DNA of 64,000 nucleotides, from the NCBI GenBank assembly GCA_963835215.1, contig CAWIES010000002.1:744001-808000 (forward strand), given 5' to 3'. A program made the translations under genes and the position numbers. Positions 26,857 to 35,010 of the stretch are shown here, one piece after another; within the stretch, counting starts at the first letter, position 1; each line of letters begins with the position of its first letter. Source of the DNA: Roseiarcus sp963835215. GTDB lineage: Bacteria; Pseudomonadota; Alphaproteobacteria; Rhizobiales; Beijerinckiaceae. The notes beneath the pieces were generated by a model, which was not told the origin of the DNA, searched no databases, and worked only from the letters and a program-made list of their open reading frames with translations.

Positions 26857-28038
26857 ATGCGTGGTTCGCGTGCCGGGGCGACCCGCCTCCCCGTCCAGCT
26901 TCAGGTCTTGCGTACTGGACGCAATGAGGCGCGGCGCCCCGCCACGCGGGCCACGCCGCCGCGCGACGCGATCATCGTCGGCGACTGTATTGATGAACTC
27001 GCCAGCTTGCCCGAGGCTTGCGTCGATTTCGTCTTCGCCGATCCGCCTTACAATCTTCAGCTCGAAGGCGCGCTGTCGCGCCCCGACCAGAGCGTGGTCG
27101 ATGCGGTCGACGACGACTGGGACAAATTCGCCGATTTCGCCACTTACGACGCCTTCACCCGCGCCTGGCTTTCGGGCGCGCGGCGGGTGATGAAACACGA
27201 TGCGACGATCGTCGTCATCGGCTCCTATCACAACATCTTCCGCGTCGGCGCGATCCTGCAAGATCTCGGCTTTTGGATTCTCAACGACATCGTCTGGCGC
27301 AAAGCGAATCCAATGCCGAACTTTCGCGGCCGACGCTTCACCAACGCTCACGAGACGATGATCTGGGCCGCGCGCAGCGCCGAGGGCAAGGCCTACACCT
27401 TCAACTACGAGACGCTGAAGGCCGGCAACGAGGACACGCAGGCGCGCTCCGACTGGTTCCTGCCGATCTGCACCGGCGCCGAGCGGTTGAAGGACGCCGC
27501 GGGGCGCAAGACGCATCCGACTCAGAAGCCGGAGGCGTTGTTGCAGCGCCTGCTGCTCGCCGCAACCAACGCCGGCGATCTGGTGCTCGATCCGTTCTTC
27601 GGCTCCGGCACCACCGGCGCGGTGGCGCGGCGACTGCGTCGCAATTTCATCGGCCTGGAGCGCGATTCGGTTTACGCCAACGCGGCGCAGGCGCGCATCG
27701 ACGCGGTTCAGCCGTTCACGCCCGAAGCGGTGGCGACGGCGCCGACCCGGCGCAGCGAGCCGCGCGTCGCCTTCGCCAGCGTGATCGAAGCCGGCCTGAT
27801 CAAGCCCGGCGAGACGCTGATCGACGCGCCGGGCCGCCATCGGGCGATGGCGCGCGCCGACGGGGCGCTGACGCTCGGACCGGCGATCGGCTCGATCCAT
27901 AAGATCGGCGCTTTGGCGCAGGGCTTGCCCGCCTGCAACGGCTGGACCTTCTGGCACGTCGAGCGCGCCGGCAAGCTGGTGTGCATCGACGACTTCCGCA
28001 CCGTCATGCGCGCGGCGATGCGCGAAGCGGCGGAGTAA
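26857..28038 (+). CDS. ccrM: Cell-cycle DNA adenine methyltransferase CcrM (GANTC)
   Basis: Beta-class N6-adenine methyltransferase, expected to methylate GANTC and to time the cell cycle in alphaproteobacteria. Motif IV DPPY is at residues 62-65 (FVFADPPYNLQLEG) and precedes motif I FGSGTTG at 248-254, the beta-class order. The C-terminal segment of about 80 residues (ASVIEAGLIKPGETLID, GSIHKIGALAQGLPACNGWTFWH) is the CcrM-specific DNA-binding domain. ATG 26857 adds about 35 non-conserved residues; an in-frame ATG at 26827 is also possible. I found no clear GANTC or TTAA-type CtrA sites in the 143-bp spacer behind rnhB. 393 residues. Confidence 0.95.
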   Translation: MRGSRAGATRLPVQLQVLRTGRNEARRPATRATPPRDAIIVGDCIDELASLPEACVDFVFADPPYNLQLEGALSRPDQSVVDAVDDDWDKFADFATYDAFTRAWLSGARRVMKHDATIVVIGSYHNIFRVGAILQDLGFWILNDIVWRKANPMPNFRGRRFTNAHETMIWAARSAEGKAYTFNYETLKAGNEDTQARSDWFLPICTGAERLKDAAGRKTHPTQKPEALLQRLLLAATNAGDLVLDPFFGSGTTGAVARRLRRNFIGLERDSVYANAAQARIDAVQPFTPEAVATAPTRRSEPRVAFASVIEAGLIKPGETLIDAPGRHRAMARADGALTLGPAIGSIHKIGALAQGLPACNGWTFWHVERAGKLVCIDDFRTVMRAAMREAAE

Positions 28039-28051
28039 GGCCGTATAGCGC

Positions 28052-28167
28052 CGTCATGCGCGGGCTTGACCCGCGCATCCAGGCTGGGACCCGAGCAGCT
28101 CGCTGCGATCGTCGCCGCCTGGACGCCCGGATCAACCCCCGGATCAAGTCCGGGGGCGGGCGTGACG
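28052..28167. repeat. Composite palindromic intergenic repeat, copy 2 (inverted)
   Basis: A 116-bp element between the convergent ccrM and prmB genes. Its reverse complement closely matches 2631-2747, with the hairpin stems GCGCGGGCTTGACCCGCGC and CCCCCGGATCAAGTCCGGGGG and the same GTCGCCGCCTGG linker. As with copy 1 it occupies the gap between convergent genes. Confidence 0.85.
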
Positions 28168-28211
28168 AGCGGAGAGGGATAGCGCCGCGATCGACGGAGC
28201 CGCGCCTCGCT

Positions 28212-29168
28212 TTAGCGCCGCTTGCCCGATTTACCCGGCGCGAGATCGGCGGCTTGGACGATAAACACTTCGCCCTGGTCTTCGCTCTCTTGCGTGTCGA
28301 GCCAGACCAGATCGAGATCGGGAAATTCCTCTTCAAGCGCTGCGCGGGCGCGCCCGACTTCGCACACCAGCGCGCCATCCGGCGTCAGATGCGCGCGCGC
28401 TTCGTTTAAGATGCGCCGCACGATGTCGAGCCCGTCGCGGCCACCGGCATGGGCGAGCTTTGGCTCGGCGGCGTACTCAGGGGGAAAAGCGGCGAGCGAT
28501 TCGGCGTCGACATAGGGCGGGTTGGCGAGGATGAGATCGTAGCGCCTCTCCCCGAGGGGCGCGAAGAGGTCGCCTTGAAAAAGCGTCACGCGATCGGCGA
28601 GCCCATGCTCGTCGACGTTGCGGCGCGCGACCGCCAACGCATCGGGGGAGAGCTCGACCGCATCGACCCACGCCGCCGGGAAGACGCGCGCGGCGAGAAT
28701 CGCCAGCGCGCCGCCGCCGGTGCAGAGATCGAGCACGGATTCGATCGCCTCGGGCGCTTCGATCGGCGCGCCCGCGCCGACAAGGCCGTGGAACAGCAGT
28801 TCGCCGATAAAGCTGCGCGGCACGATCGTGCGCTCATCGACGTAAAACGGCACGCCGTTGATATAGGCGCGCTTCAGCAGATAGGCGGCGGGTTTGCGCG
28901 TCGCGACGCGCGCGTCGATCAGGCTCAGCAATCGGGCGCGCTCGGCGTGGGTCAGCTTGGCTTCGAGGAAGGGTTCGAGCGTGTCGATCGGCAGGCTCAG
29001 CCCTTCGAGGACGATGAAGGCGGCCTCGTCGAGCGCATTGGTCGCGCCGTGGCCATAGGCGAGGCCGGCGGCGTTGAAGCGGCTGACGGCGTAGCGAAAG
29101 AAATCGCGCAGGCTCAGGAAGACCGCGAGGCGCTCGTCGTCGCTCGAAATTTCGGCGAGGTCGACCAT
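28212..29168 (-). CDS. prmB: 50S ribosomal protein L3 glutamine methyltransferase
   Basis: Methylates Gln of ribosomal protein L3. 318 residues. The SAM site is LDLCTGGGALAILAARVFP near residue 148, and the catalytic NPPYVDAESLAAFPPEY motif with the PrmB-type continuation (VD.ESLA..P.EYA.EP) distinguishes it from PrmC (release factors) and from generic methyltransferases. The N-terminal helical domain (LSLRDFFRYAVSRFNAAGLAYGHGA) is also PrmB-like. The small psiF-like gene ends 10 bp upstream in the same direction, so both may be on one transcript. Confidence 0.93.
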   Translation of the reverse strand: MVDLAEISSDDERLAVFLSLRDFFRYAVSRFNAAGLAYGHGATNALDEAAFIVLEGLSLPIDTLEPFLEAKLTHAERARLLSLIDARVATRKPAAYLLKRAYINGVPFYVDERTIVPRSFIGELLFHGLVGAGAPIEAPEAIESVLDLCTGGGALAILAARVFPAAWVDAVELSPDALAVARRNVDEHGLADRVTLFQGDLFAPLGERRYDLILANPPYVDAESLAAFPPEYAAEPKLAHAGGRDGLDIVRRILNEARAHLTPDGALVCEVGRARAALEEEFPDLDLVWLDTQESEDQGEVFIVQAADLAPGKSGKRR

Positions 29169-29178
29169 CAGGCTCGGC

Positions 29179-29400
29179 TCACGGCGCCTTCATGCATTCG
29201 CGGTGAAAGTCCTTGCGCTCCTTGAAATGCAAGTTCTTGGCGTCGGCCTTCTTGTAGCACTCGTCGGACTTGGCCGCCTTGGCCGCGGCATCCATCGCCG
29301 GCGTCGCGTCGGGCGTCGGCGTTGTCGCGTCATAGGCGAGAGCCGCTCCAGACAGTAGCGCGCTGAGGGCAAGCGCGCTGACGACGAGCGAAATGCGCAT
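29179..29400 (-). CDS. PsiF-repeat secreted protein
   Basis: 73-residue protein with a signal peptide (MRISLVVSALALSALLSGAALA) and one PsiF-type repeat: SDECYKKADAKNLHFKERKDFHRECMK with paired cysteines spaced as in E. coli PsiF. ATG 29398-29400 gives the clean signal sequence; an upstream in-frame ATG at 29430 would spoil it. Presumably periplasmic; PsiF in E. coli is induced by phosphate starvation, but no Pho box was recognised here. Role unknown. Confidence 0.8.
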   Translation of the reverse strand: MRISLVVSALALSALLSGAALAYDATTPTPDATPAMDAAAKAAKSDECYKKADAKNLHFKERKDFHRECMKAP

Positions 29401-29531
29401 GTGAGTTCGTCTTTCTTGCTTTTGCGCCATTCGCTTGGCGAACGGTCGAAGCGATCTGGGACGCGCGTTTTAAGCTGGCCGGTACGGCAATTCAAGCGGG
29501 CGCGGCAAGAGGGCGCCGGGCCTCCCCAATG

Positions 29532-30158
29532 TTAATGATGAGACTCGAGGCCGCCCTTGTCGCGGATGAAGGCGATGACCGCCTCGACGCCCTCGCCGGT
29601 CTTCATGTTGGCCATGACGAAAGGGCGGCTTTTGCGCATCAACGCCGCATCGTGCGCCATCACCTCGAGCGAAGCGCCGACGTAGGGGGCGAGGTCGATT
29701 TTGTTGATGACCAGCAGATCGGAGCGGGTCACGCCGGGGCCTCCTTTGCGCGGGATTTTCTCGCCGCCGGCGACGTCGATGACATAGATCGTCAGGTCGG
29801 CGAGTTCGGGCGAGAATGTGGCGGCGAGATTGTCGCCGCCAGATTCGACGAGAATAAGGTCGAGGGCGGGAAAGCGACGACGCATGTCGTCGATCGCCGC
29901 GAGGTTGATCGAAGCGTCCTCGCGAATCGCGGTGTGTGGACAACCGCCGGTCTCCACCCCCATGATGCGTTCGGCCGGCAGCGCGCCCGCTTCAACCAGG
30001 ATGCGCGCGTCTTCCTTGGTGTAGATGTCGTTGGTGATCGCGGCGATGTCGAACGCGCCAGCAAGACGCTTGCACAATTGCTCCATCAACGCCGTCTTGC
30101 CGGAGCCGACCGGGCCGCCGATGCCGACGCGCAAAGGTCCAACGTCCGATGTCGCCAT
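29532..30158 (-). CDS. ureG: Urease accessory GTPase UreG
   Basis: GTPase that drives nickel insertion into urease. 208 residues from ATG 30156-30158, with P-loop GIGGPVGSGKTALM, the metal-binding CPHT motif in METGGCPHT-type context (VETGGCPHTAIRED), ESGGDNL, VIDVAGGEKIPRKGGPG and the NKIDL guanine motif. A TTG three codons earlier overlaps the DUF3995 stop and is an alternative start. Last gene of the leftward ureE-ureF-DUF3995-ureG cluster. No ureD or ureABC in the window. Confidence 0.95.
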   Translation of the reverse strand: MATSDVGPLRVGIGGPVGSGKTALMEQLCKRLAGAFDIAAITNDIYTKEDARILVEAGALPAERIMGVETGGCPHTAIREDASINLAAIDDMRRRFPALDLILVESGGDNLAATFSPELADLTIYVIDVAGGEKIPRKGGPGVTRSDLLVINKIDLAPYVGASLEVMAHDAALMRKSRPFVMANMKTGEGVEAVIAFIRDKGGLESHH

Positions 30159-30163
30159 GACGA

Positions 30164-30598
30164 TCAACGCCTTTCAAAAACGAGGATGGCGAAAGCTCCC
30201 GCAATCGCCAGACACAGCGGGGAATAGACGAGCGCATCCAGCCGCGCAAAGGGCTGCCGGCTGAATCGTCGCCGCCAGAACGGCAAATAGCCGAAGGCAA
30301 AGCGCGCAACGAAGATCAGACAAAGCGCCGTGCCGGCCGCAGCGACAAGCGCGCCAAACAGGCCGGCGAAGGGCGCCGTGAGCAAAACGGAGACAAGTCC
30401 GGCCGCTTCGATCGCGATCGCGACGATGATTGTGAGTGGCGGGGACGGCGCCGATCTGGCGCCATTGGCGCCGACCACCGTATTGACCAGACCCATCTCG
30501 TCGGTCGCCGGCCAAAAACCGCCAAGCGCCCAGTAGAAATGTATCGCGGCGATCGCGGTGAGGACGAGAGCGAGCCCATAGCCGAGCGCCGCGATCAC
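30164..30598 (-). CDS. DUF3995 membrane protein inserted between ureF and ureG
   Basis: 144-residue protein with four predicted membrane segments: LGYGLALVLTAIAAIHFYWALGG, LTIIVAIAIEAAGLVSVLL, LFGALVAAAGTALCLIFVARFAFG and LVYSPLCLAIAGAFAILVF. It fits DUF3995. The GTG start (30596-30598) overlaps the ureF stop (GTGA), and its stop lies 5 bp from ureG, so it is translated as part of the urease accessory operon. That placement suggests a role in nickel or urea handling or nothing more than genetic linkage; no motif decides it. Confidence 0.85.
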   Translation of the reverse strand: MIAALGYGLALVLTAIAAIHFYWALGGFWPATDEMGLVNTVVGANGARSAPSPPLTIIVAIAIEAAGLVSVLLTAPFAGLFGALVAAAGTALCLIFVARFAFGYLPFWRRRFSRQPFARLDALVYSPLCLAIAGAFAILVFERR

Positions 30599-31291
30599 GA
30601 GCGGAACAGCCGCGAATATTGCGTCTCATGCCGCATGGCGGCGATGTCGGAGCGGAACGCACAGGCGCCGAGATCGTCGAGCGAAGCGCCCGCCGCCTCG
30701 CGCGCCAGCGCGGCGAGGTCGGGCATCAACCCCGCCACAATCTTGAGGCCGTCAGTCTGACCGACGATGCCAAGCCGCGTTGCGGCGGAGACGAGATTGG
30801 CGAATTGCGCGACGACATAGGCTTCACTGGCGTATGCGAGCGCCATGCCGCGACCGGCCGCTGCGGCGGCGACGACGACCGGATAGGCGATCGGCTCGCC
30901 CTCGCGCGCCGGCGCGTGGGCGAGCGGCTCGCTGTCCCAGGCGGCGCGCACCGCGAGGCGGAAGGCGGCGCCCTGCGCCGTCGTCTCGAGCCGCCGCTCC
31001 GCCGAGCCGGCGAGTGCGACGGCAAGTGCGTTGATCTCGTCAAGCTCGGCCCAATCCGCGTTCGCCGCCGCGCGATGGGCGAGTGCGAAGAGGAACGCGT
31101 CGAGGCGAGGCGCGCCGAAGGCGGCCAAATCGGCGAGCCACGCGGCGAGCGAGGGCGGCGTCGGTCACATCACCCGCCTCGTAGGCCCACTCGATCCCGT
31201 GCGAGTAAGCATAGGCGCCGACTGGAAAGGCCGGCGACAACCACAGCAGCAGCGGCGCTTCGCGCCAGAGCGCATCGCGCTCAGTGGTCAT
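30595..31291 (-). CDS. ureF: Urease accessory protein UreF, frameshifted
   Basis: All-alpha adaptor that works with UreD and UreG in urease maturation. The N-terminus LLLWLSPAFPVGAYAYSHGIEWAYEAG is the UreF signature; after one inserted C near 31150 (CCC for CC) the frame continues LAAWLADLAAFGAPRLDAFLFALAHRAA to the C-terminal ETQYSRLFRS. Start ATG 31289-31291 overlaps the end of ureE by 11 bp. Repaired length about 231 residues. Interruption looks like a sequence error because the flanking genes are intact. Confidence 0.92.
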
Positions 31292-31889
31292 GATCGTGAT
31301 CGCAGCCGGGGCCATGGACGTGACCGTGCTCGTGATCGTGGCTGTGGCCGTGATCATGGCCGTGGTCGTGCTTGTGATCATGGGCATGGTCGTGCCCGCG
31401 GTCATGATCGTGGCTGTGGCCGTGATCGTGATGATCGTGATCGTGCGCCGGCGCGGCGGCGCGCACATACGCGCCCCCTTCCGGATTGAAGGGCGCCTCG
31501 ATGGCGACGACATTCGCGCCTAACCCGCGCGCCATGTCCTCGATGACCGGATCGCGCCTGATGCGCAGGCTGCGCTTGGTCAGCTCGGTCGGCAGGTGGC
31601 GGTTGCCGAGGTGCCAGGCGATGCGGGTCAGCGCCGCTGCGTCGGCGCCGCGGATCTCGGCGAGTGGCTCAGGCGCGGCAACCACCTCGACGATGCGCCC
31701 GTCCTCCAGCTTCAATCCGTCGCCCGCGCGCAGCATCACCGCCTCGGGCAGGTCGAGCAGGAAGCTCAGGCCTCTGACGCCGGACATCGCGAAGCGGCGC
31801 CGATAGCGCTCGTCATAGTCGAGCACCACCGTGTCGGCCGGCTCGCCCGACCAGGCGCCGGCGGCAAGAACGGAATGGGCGTGGAGCAT
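31281..31889 (-). CDS. ureE: Urease accessory nickel chaperone UreE with very His-rich tail
   Basis: Nickel-carrier UreE, 202 residues. The N-terminal peptide-binding domain (TVVLDYDERYRRRFAM, GLSFLLDLPEAVMLRAGDGL) and the metal-binding domain (RIAWHLGNRHLPTEL, then IRRDPVIEDMARGLGANVVAIEAPFNPEGGAY) are normal. The last 54 residues (31281-31445) are almost only His, Asp, Gly and Ser with 25 histidines, a nickel-storing tail like that of Klebsiella UreE but longer. ATG 31887-31889 was chosen by domain position. First gene of the accessory operon, diverging from the flavoprotein gene. Confidence 0.94.
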   Translation of the reverse strand: MLHAHSVLAAGAWSGEPADTVVLDYDERYRRRFAMSGVRGLSFLLDLPEAVMLRAGDGLKLEDGRIVEVVAAPEPLAEIRGADAAALTRIAWHLGNRHLPTELTKRSLRIRRDPVIEDMARGLGANVVAIEAPFNPEGGAYVRAAAPAHDHDHHDHGHSHDHDRGHDHAHDHKHDHGHDHGHSHDHEHGHVHGPGCDHDHDH

Positions 31890-31997
31890 GGCCTCGCCTG
31901 AAAGTTTCGCGTCGCCCGTTGCGCCGCACCCTCCCTTACCCGCCCTGACTAGGTTAGAAAAGCCTCGCGGGCAGAACGATCTGGCAAGGAGGACGCG

Positions 31998-33246
31998 ATG
32001 GCGAGCATTTCGACGCGCTGCTGTGTGGCGGGTGGCGGCCCGGCGGGCGTCATGCTCGGGTTTTTGCTGGCGCGGGCGGGGGTCGATGTCGTCGTGCTCG
32101 AAAAACACGCCGATTTCCTGCGCGACTTCCGTGGCGACACCATCCATCCCTCGACCCTGCGCATCATGAAGGAATTGGGGCTGCTCGACGAATTCCTGAC
32201 CCTGCCGCACCAGAAGGTGTTTCAGATCCGCGCCCTGGTCGGCGGCTTTCGCGCTCCGGTGGCGGAATTCTCAGCGCTTCCCCCGCCCTGCAACTTCATT
32301 GCGATGATGCCGCAATGGGATTTCCTGAATTTCATCGCGGCCAAGGGCAAGGCCTACCCGACGTTCCACCTACTTATGCGCACGGCGGCGGCGTCGTTGA
32401 TCGAGGAAGGAGGGCGGATCGTCGGCGTCAATGCACAAGGCCCCGACGGGCCGTTGGAGGTCCGCGCCGATCTTGTCGTCGCCGCCGATGGGCGCCATTC
32501 GATCCTGCGCGCGGCGGCCGGCCTCAAAACCATCGATCTCGGCTCGCCGATGGACGTCATCTGGTTTCGCGCCTCACGCATCGCCAGCGACGACGACGAG
32601 ACGCTCGGCCGTTTCGATCCCGGCCGGATTTTCATTCGCATCAATCGCGGCGACTACTGGCAATGCGCCTATGTCATCGCCAAGGGCTCGTTCGACGCGT
32701 TGAAAGCCAAAGGCGTCGACGCCTTCAAGGCCGACGCTGCACGATTGATGGAGACGCCGATCGAGCGGCTCGACAATCTTAAGAGCTTTAGCGACGTGAG
32801 CCTACTCAGCGTGGCGGTCGATCGGCTGGAGCGCTGGTGGAAGAGCGGGTTTTTGGCGATCGGCGACGCCGCCCACGCGATGTCGCCGGTCGGCGGCGTC
32901 GGCGTCAATCTCGCGGTGCAGGACGCGGTCGCCGCCGCCAATCGCCTCGCCGCGCCACTGCTGGCGCGAAATGTCAGCGACGCCGATCTCGCCGCGGTCG
33001 AGCGCCGGCGAACGCTTCCCGCCCGCGTGATCCAGTTCGTGCAGGTCAAAGTGCAGAACAACATCATCAGCCCGACGCTCGGGCGCGAGGAAGCGATCAA
33101 GACGCCGTTGCCGCTGCGCATCGTGTCGCACGTCGCGCCGCTGCGGCGGCTGGTCGGCCGGCTCATTGGCATGGGCGTGCGCCCTGAGCACGTGCAGACC
33201 CCGCAAGCCTCTGTCGCAAGGCAAGCTTCGGCCGCAACGGGTAGTG

Positions 33247-33263
<17 letters not shown>
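31998..33263 (+). CDS. FAD-dependent monooxygenase/oxidoreductase (PHBH/UbiH fold)
   Basis: 421-residue flavoprotein of the para-hydroxybenzoate hydroxylase/UbiH group. The FAD dinucleotide motif CCVAGGGPAGVMLGFLLARAG lies at residues 8-28, the DG motif VVAADGRHSILRAAAG near 160, and the GDAAHAMSPVGGVGVNLAVQDA motif near 295. The hydroxylated or oxidised substrate is not evident; relatives act on aromatic compounds or polyketides. ATG 31998 follows a GCAAGGAGG-like region (AAGGAGG). The last codons overlap the 3' end of the oppositely oriented rnpB gene. Confidence 0.88.
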
Positions 33264-33658
<395 letters not shown>

Positions 33659-33688
33659 GAAGGAGATATGCGCGCCGGGGCGGCGCGG

Positions 33689-34588
33689 TCAAGCGGAAGC
33701 CGTCCGGCGCGCTGGCGCGATGCGCGTTCGCCGGCCGGCGAGGACGATCGCGGCGACCAGAGCCGCTGCGATCGCCGTCTCGGCGTCGATCGGCTCGCCG
33801 AGCAGCGTCGCGGCGAGGGCGAGGGAGAGAAACGGTTGCAGCAACTGCACCTGGCCGACCCGCGCCACGCCGCCGAGCGCGAGCCCGGCGTTCCACGCGA
33901 AGAAGCCAAAATACATGCTCATTGCCCCGAGATAGGCGAGGCAGGCCCAGGCGGCCGGGCCGATTGCGCTCAGGTCGCTCGGACGCCAGAGGAGGCTCAG
34001 CGGCGCCGAGATCGGCAGGGCGAGGACAACCACCCAAGAGATGACCTCGCGCGCCGGCATGCGGCGCGACAGTTGCGCCGACCAAGCATAGCCGAACGCC
34101 GCGCTGGCGACGGCAAGCAGCAGCTCGGCGTCGCCGAGTTGCAAGGCGCCGCCGGCGCGATGCAGGGCGAAGCCGACGATGGCGCTCGCGCCGAGCGCAG
34201 ACCAGAGCCAGAAGGCGGGCGAGGGCCGCTCGCCGTCGACCAGCGCGCCGGCGAGCGCGGTGAACAGCGGCAGCGCGCCGACCACCACGGCGCCGTGAGC
34301 GGCGGGCAGATCGCGCATCGCCAGGCTGGTGAAGCCAGGAAAACCGGCCGCAAGGCAGAGCGCGCATAGGGCGAGCTTGGGCGCATCGCGCCAGGGCGGG
34401 GCGCGGCGCCCGGCGATCAGGACGGGCAGGGCGATCAAGCCGGCGATCGCCGCCCGCGCCGCGATGAGAAAGTCAGGATCGAGGCTGGTCAAGGCGAGCC
34501 GAGTGGCTGGCAGCGACGCGGAGAAGATCGCGACGCCAACCAGCCCGAGCGCCATGCCGAGCGTTTCGTTGCGCGCCGGTGGGCTCAC
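33689..34588 (-). CDS. EamA/DMT family transporter
   Basis: Ten-helix drug/metabolite transporter of about 299 residues. Repeated hydrophobic segments include ALGLVGVAIFSASLPATRLAL, FLIAARAAIAGLIALPVLIAG, LALCALCLAAGFPGFTSLA, GAVVVGALPLFTALAGALV and FLSLALAATLLGEPI near the C-terminus, with the family DMT duplication. The GTG at 34586-34588 overlaps the DUF1127 stop (GTGA) and gives the expected length; ATG 34553-34555 is an alternative. It lies divergent from the MocR regulator with the DUF1127 gene between. Substrate unknown, possibly an amino acid or amine exported or taken up under control of that regulator. Confidence 0.88.
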   Translation of the reverse strand: MSPPARNETLGMALGLVGVAIFSASLPATRLALTSLDPDFLIAARAAIAGLIALPVLIAGRRAPPWRDAPKLALCALCLAAGFPGFTSLAMRDLPAAHGAVVVGALPLFTALAGALVDGERPSPAFWLWSALGASAIVGFALHRAGGALQLGDAELLLAVASAAFGYAWSAQLSRRMPAREVISWVVVLALPISAPLSLLWRPSDLSAIGPAAWACLAYLGAMSMYFGFFAWNAGLALGGVARVGQVQLLQPFLSLALAATLLGEPIDAETAIAAALVAAIVLAGRRTRIAPARRTASA

Positions 34589-34908
34589 GAGCCGGTTTTG
34601 GCGAGCCAAACGCGCATTCGCCTGCGGGGACGTGGCGGCGCGCCAAGGCGCTCGGCCGAAACGCGCCTGATCGCTGCCCGCTCCGCGAGAAAGCTCGTCG
34701 GGTCGGCGTCGCGCCGCAGCGCCGTCGCGTCGCGCAGGTCGGAGCGCGACAGGCCGATGTCGGCGAGTTCGCGCGCGTCGAGGGCGGCAAGCTGAGCCAG
34801 CGCCGCGCGCGCCGCCATAAGCCGCGCCGGCCACACGATGAACCGCGCTGCGGCGGCCGCAAACCTAAAGAGGGAGGTTCCGAGATCGTTGATTGCGAGT
34901 TCGCTCAT
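34585..34908 (-). CDS. DUF1127 domain protein
   Basis: 107-residue protein with the DUF1127 core LAALDARELADIGLSRSDL, plus an amphipathic N-terminus (LFRFAAAAARFIVWPARLMAAR). The C-terminal arginine-rich tail (PPRPRRRMRVWLAKTGS) makes it longer than most DUF1127 proteins. Members are short, basic and common in alphaproteobacteria; some affect RNA-related or phosphate stress responses, so no specific function is claimed. Head of a leftward transcript that includes the EamA transporter, divergent from the MocR gene. Confidence 0.8.
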   Translation of the reverse strand: MSELAINDLGTSLFRFAAAAARFIVWPARLMAARAALAQLAALDARELADIGLSRSDLRDATALRRDADPTSFLAERAAIRRVSAERLGAPPRPRRRMRVWLAKTGS

Positions 34909-34970
34909 GGCGCGTTCCTTTCGGCCCCGACAATCGGCAATTCATGCTGGCGCGCCCAGAGACAATTCGG

Positions 34971-34990
34971 TACAGTTCGGCAAAACTGTA
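34971..34990. promoter_or_regulatory. Inverted-repeat operator upstream of the MocR regulator
   Basis: TACAGTT and AACTGTA are perfect inverted arms of 7 bp separated by CGGCAA in the 102-bp spacer between the divergent DUF1127 and MocR genes. Placement about 20 bp before the MocR start is typical of a site for autoregulation and control of the divergent transporter. Confidence 0.6.
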
Positions 34991-35010
34991 TCGAACAATG
35001 GGCAATACGG

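Noticed and set aside
31281..31445. Possible tandem repeat or microsatellite array
   Set aside because: The repeats are in frame and encode the His-rich tail of UreE, so they are part of a gene.
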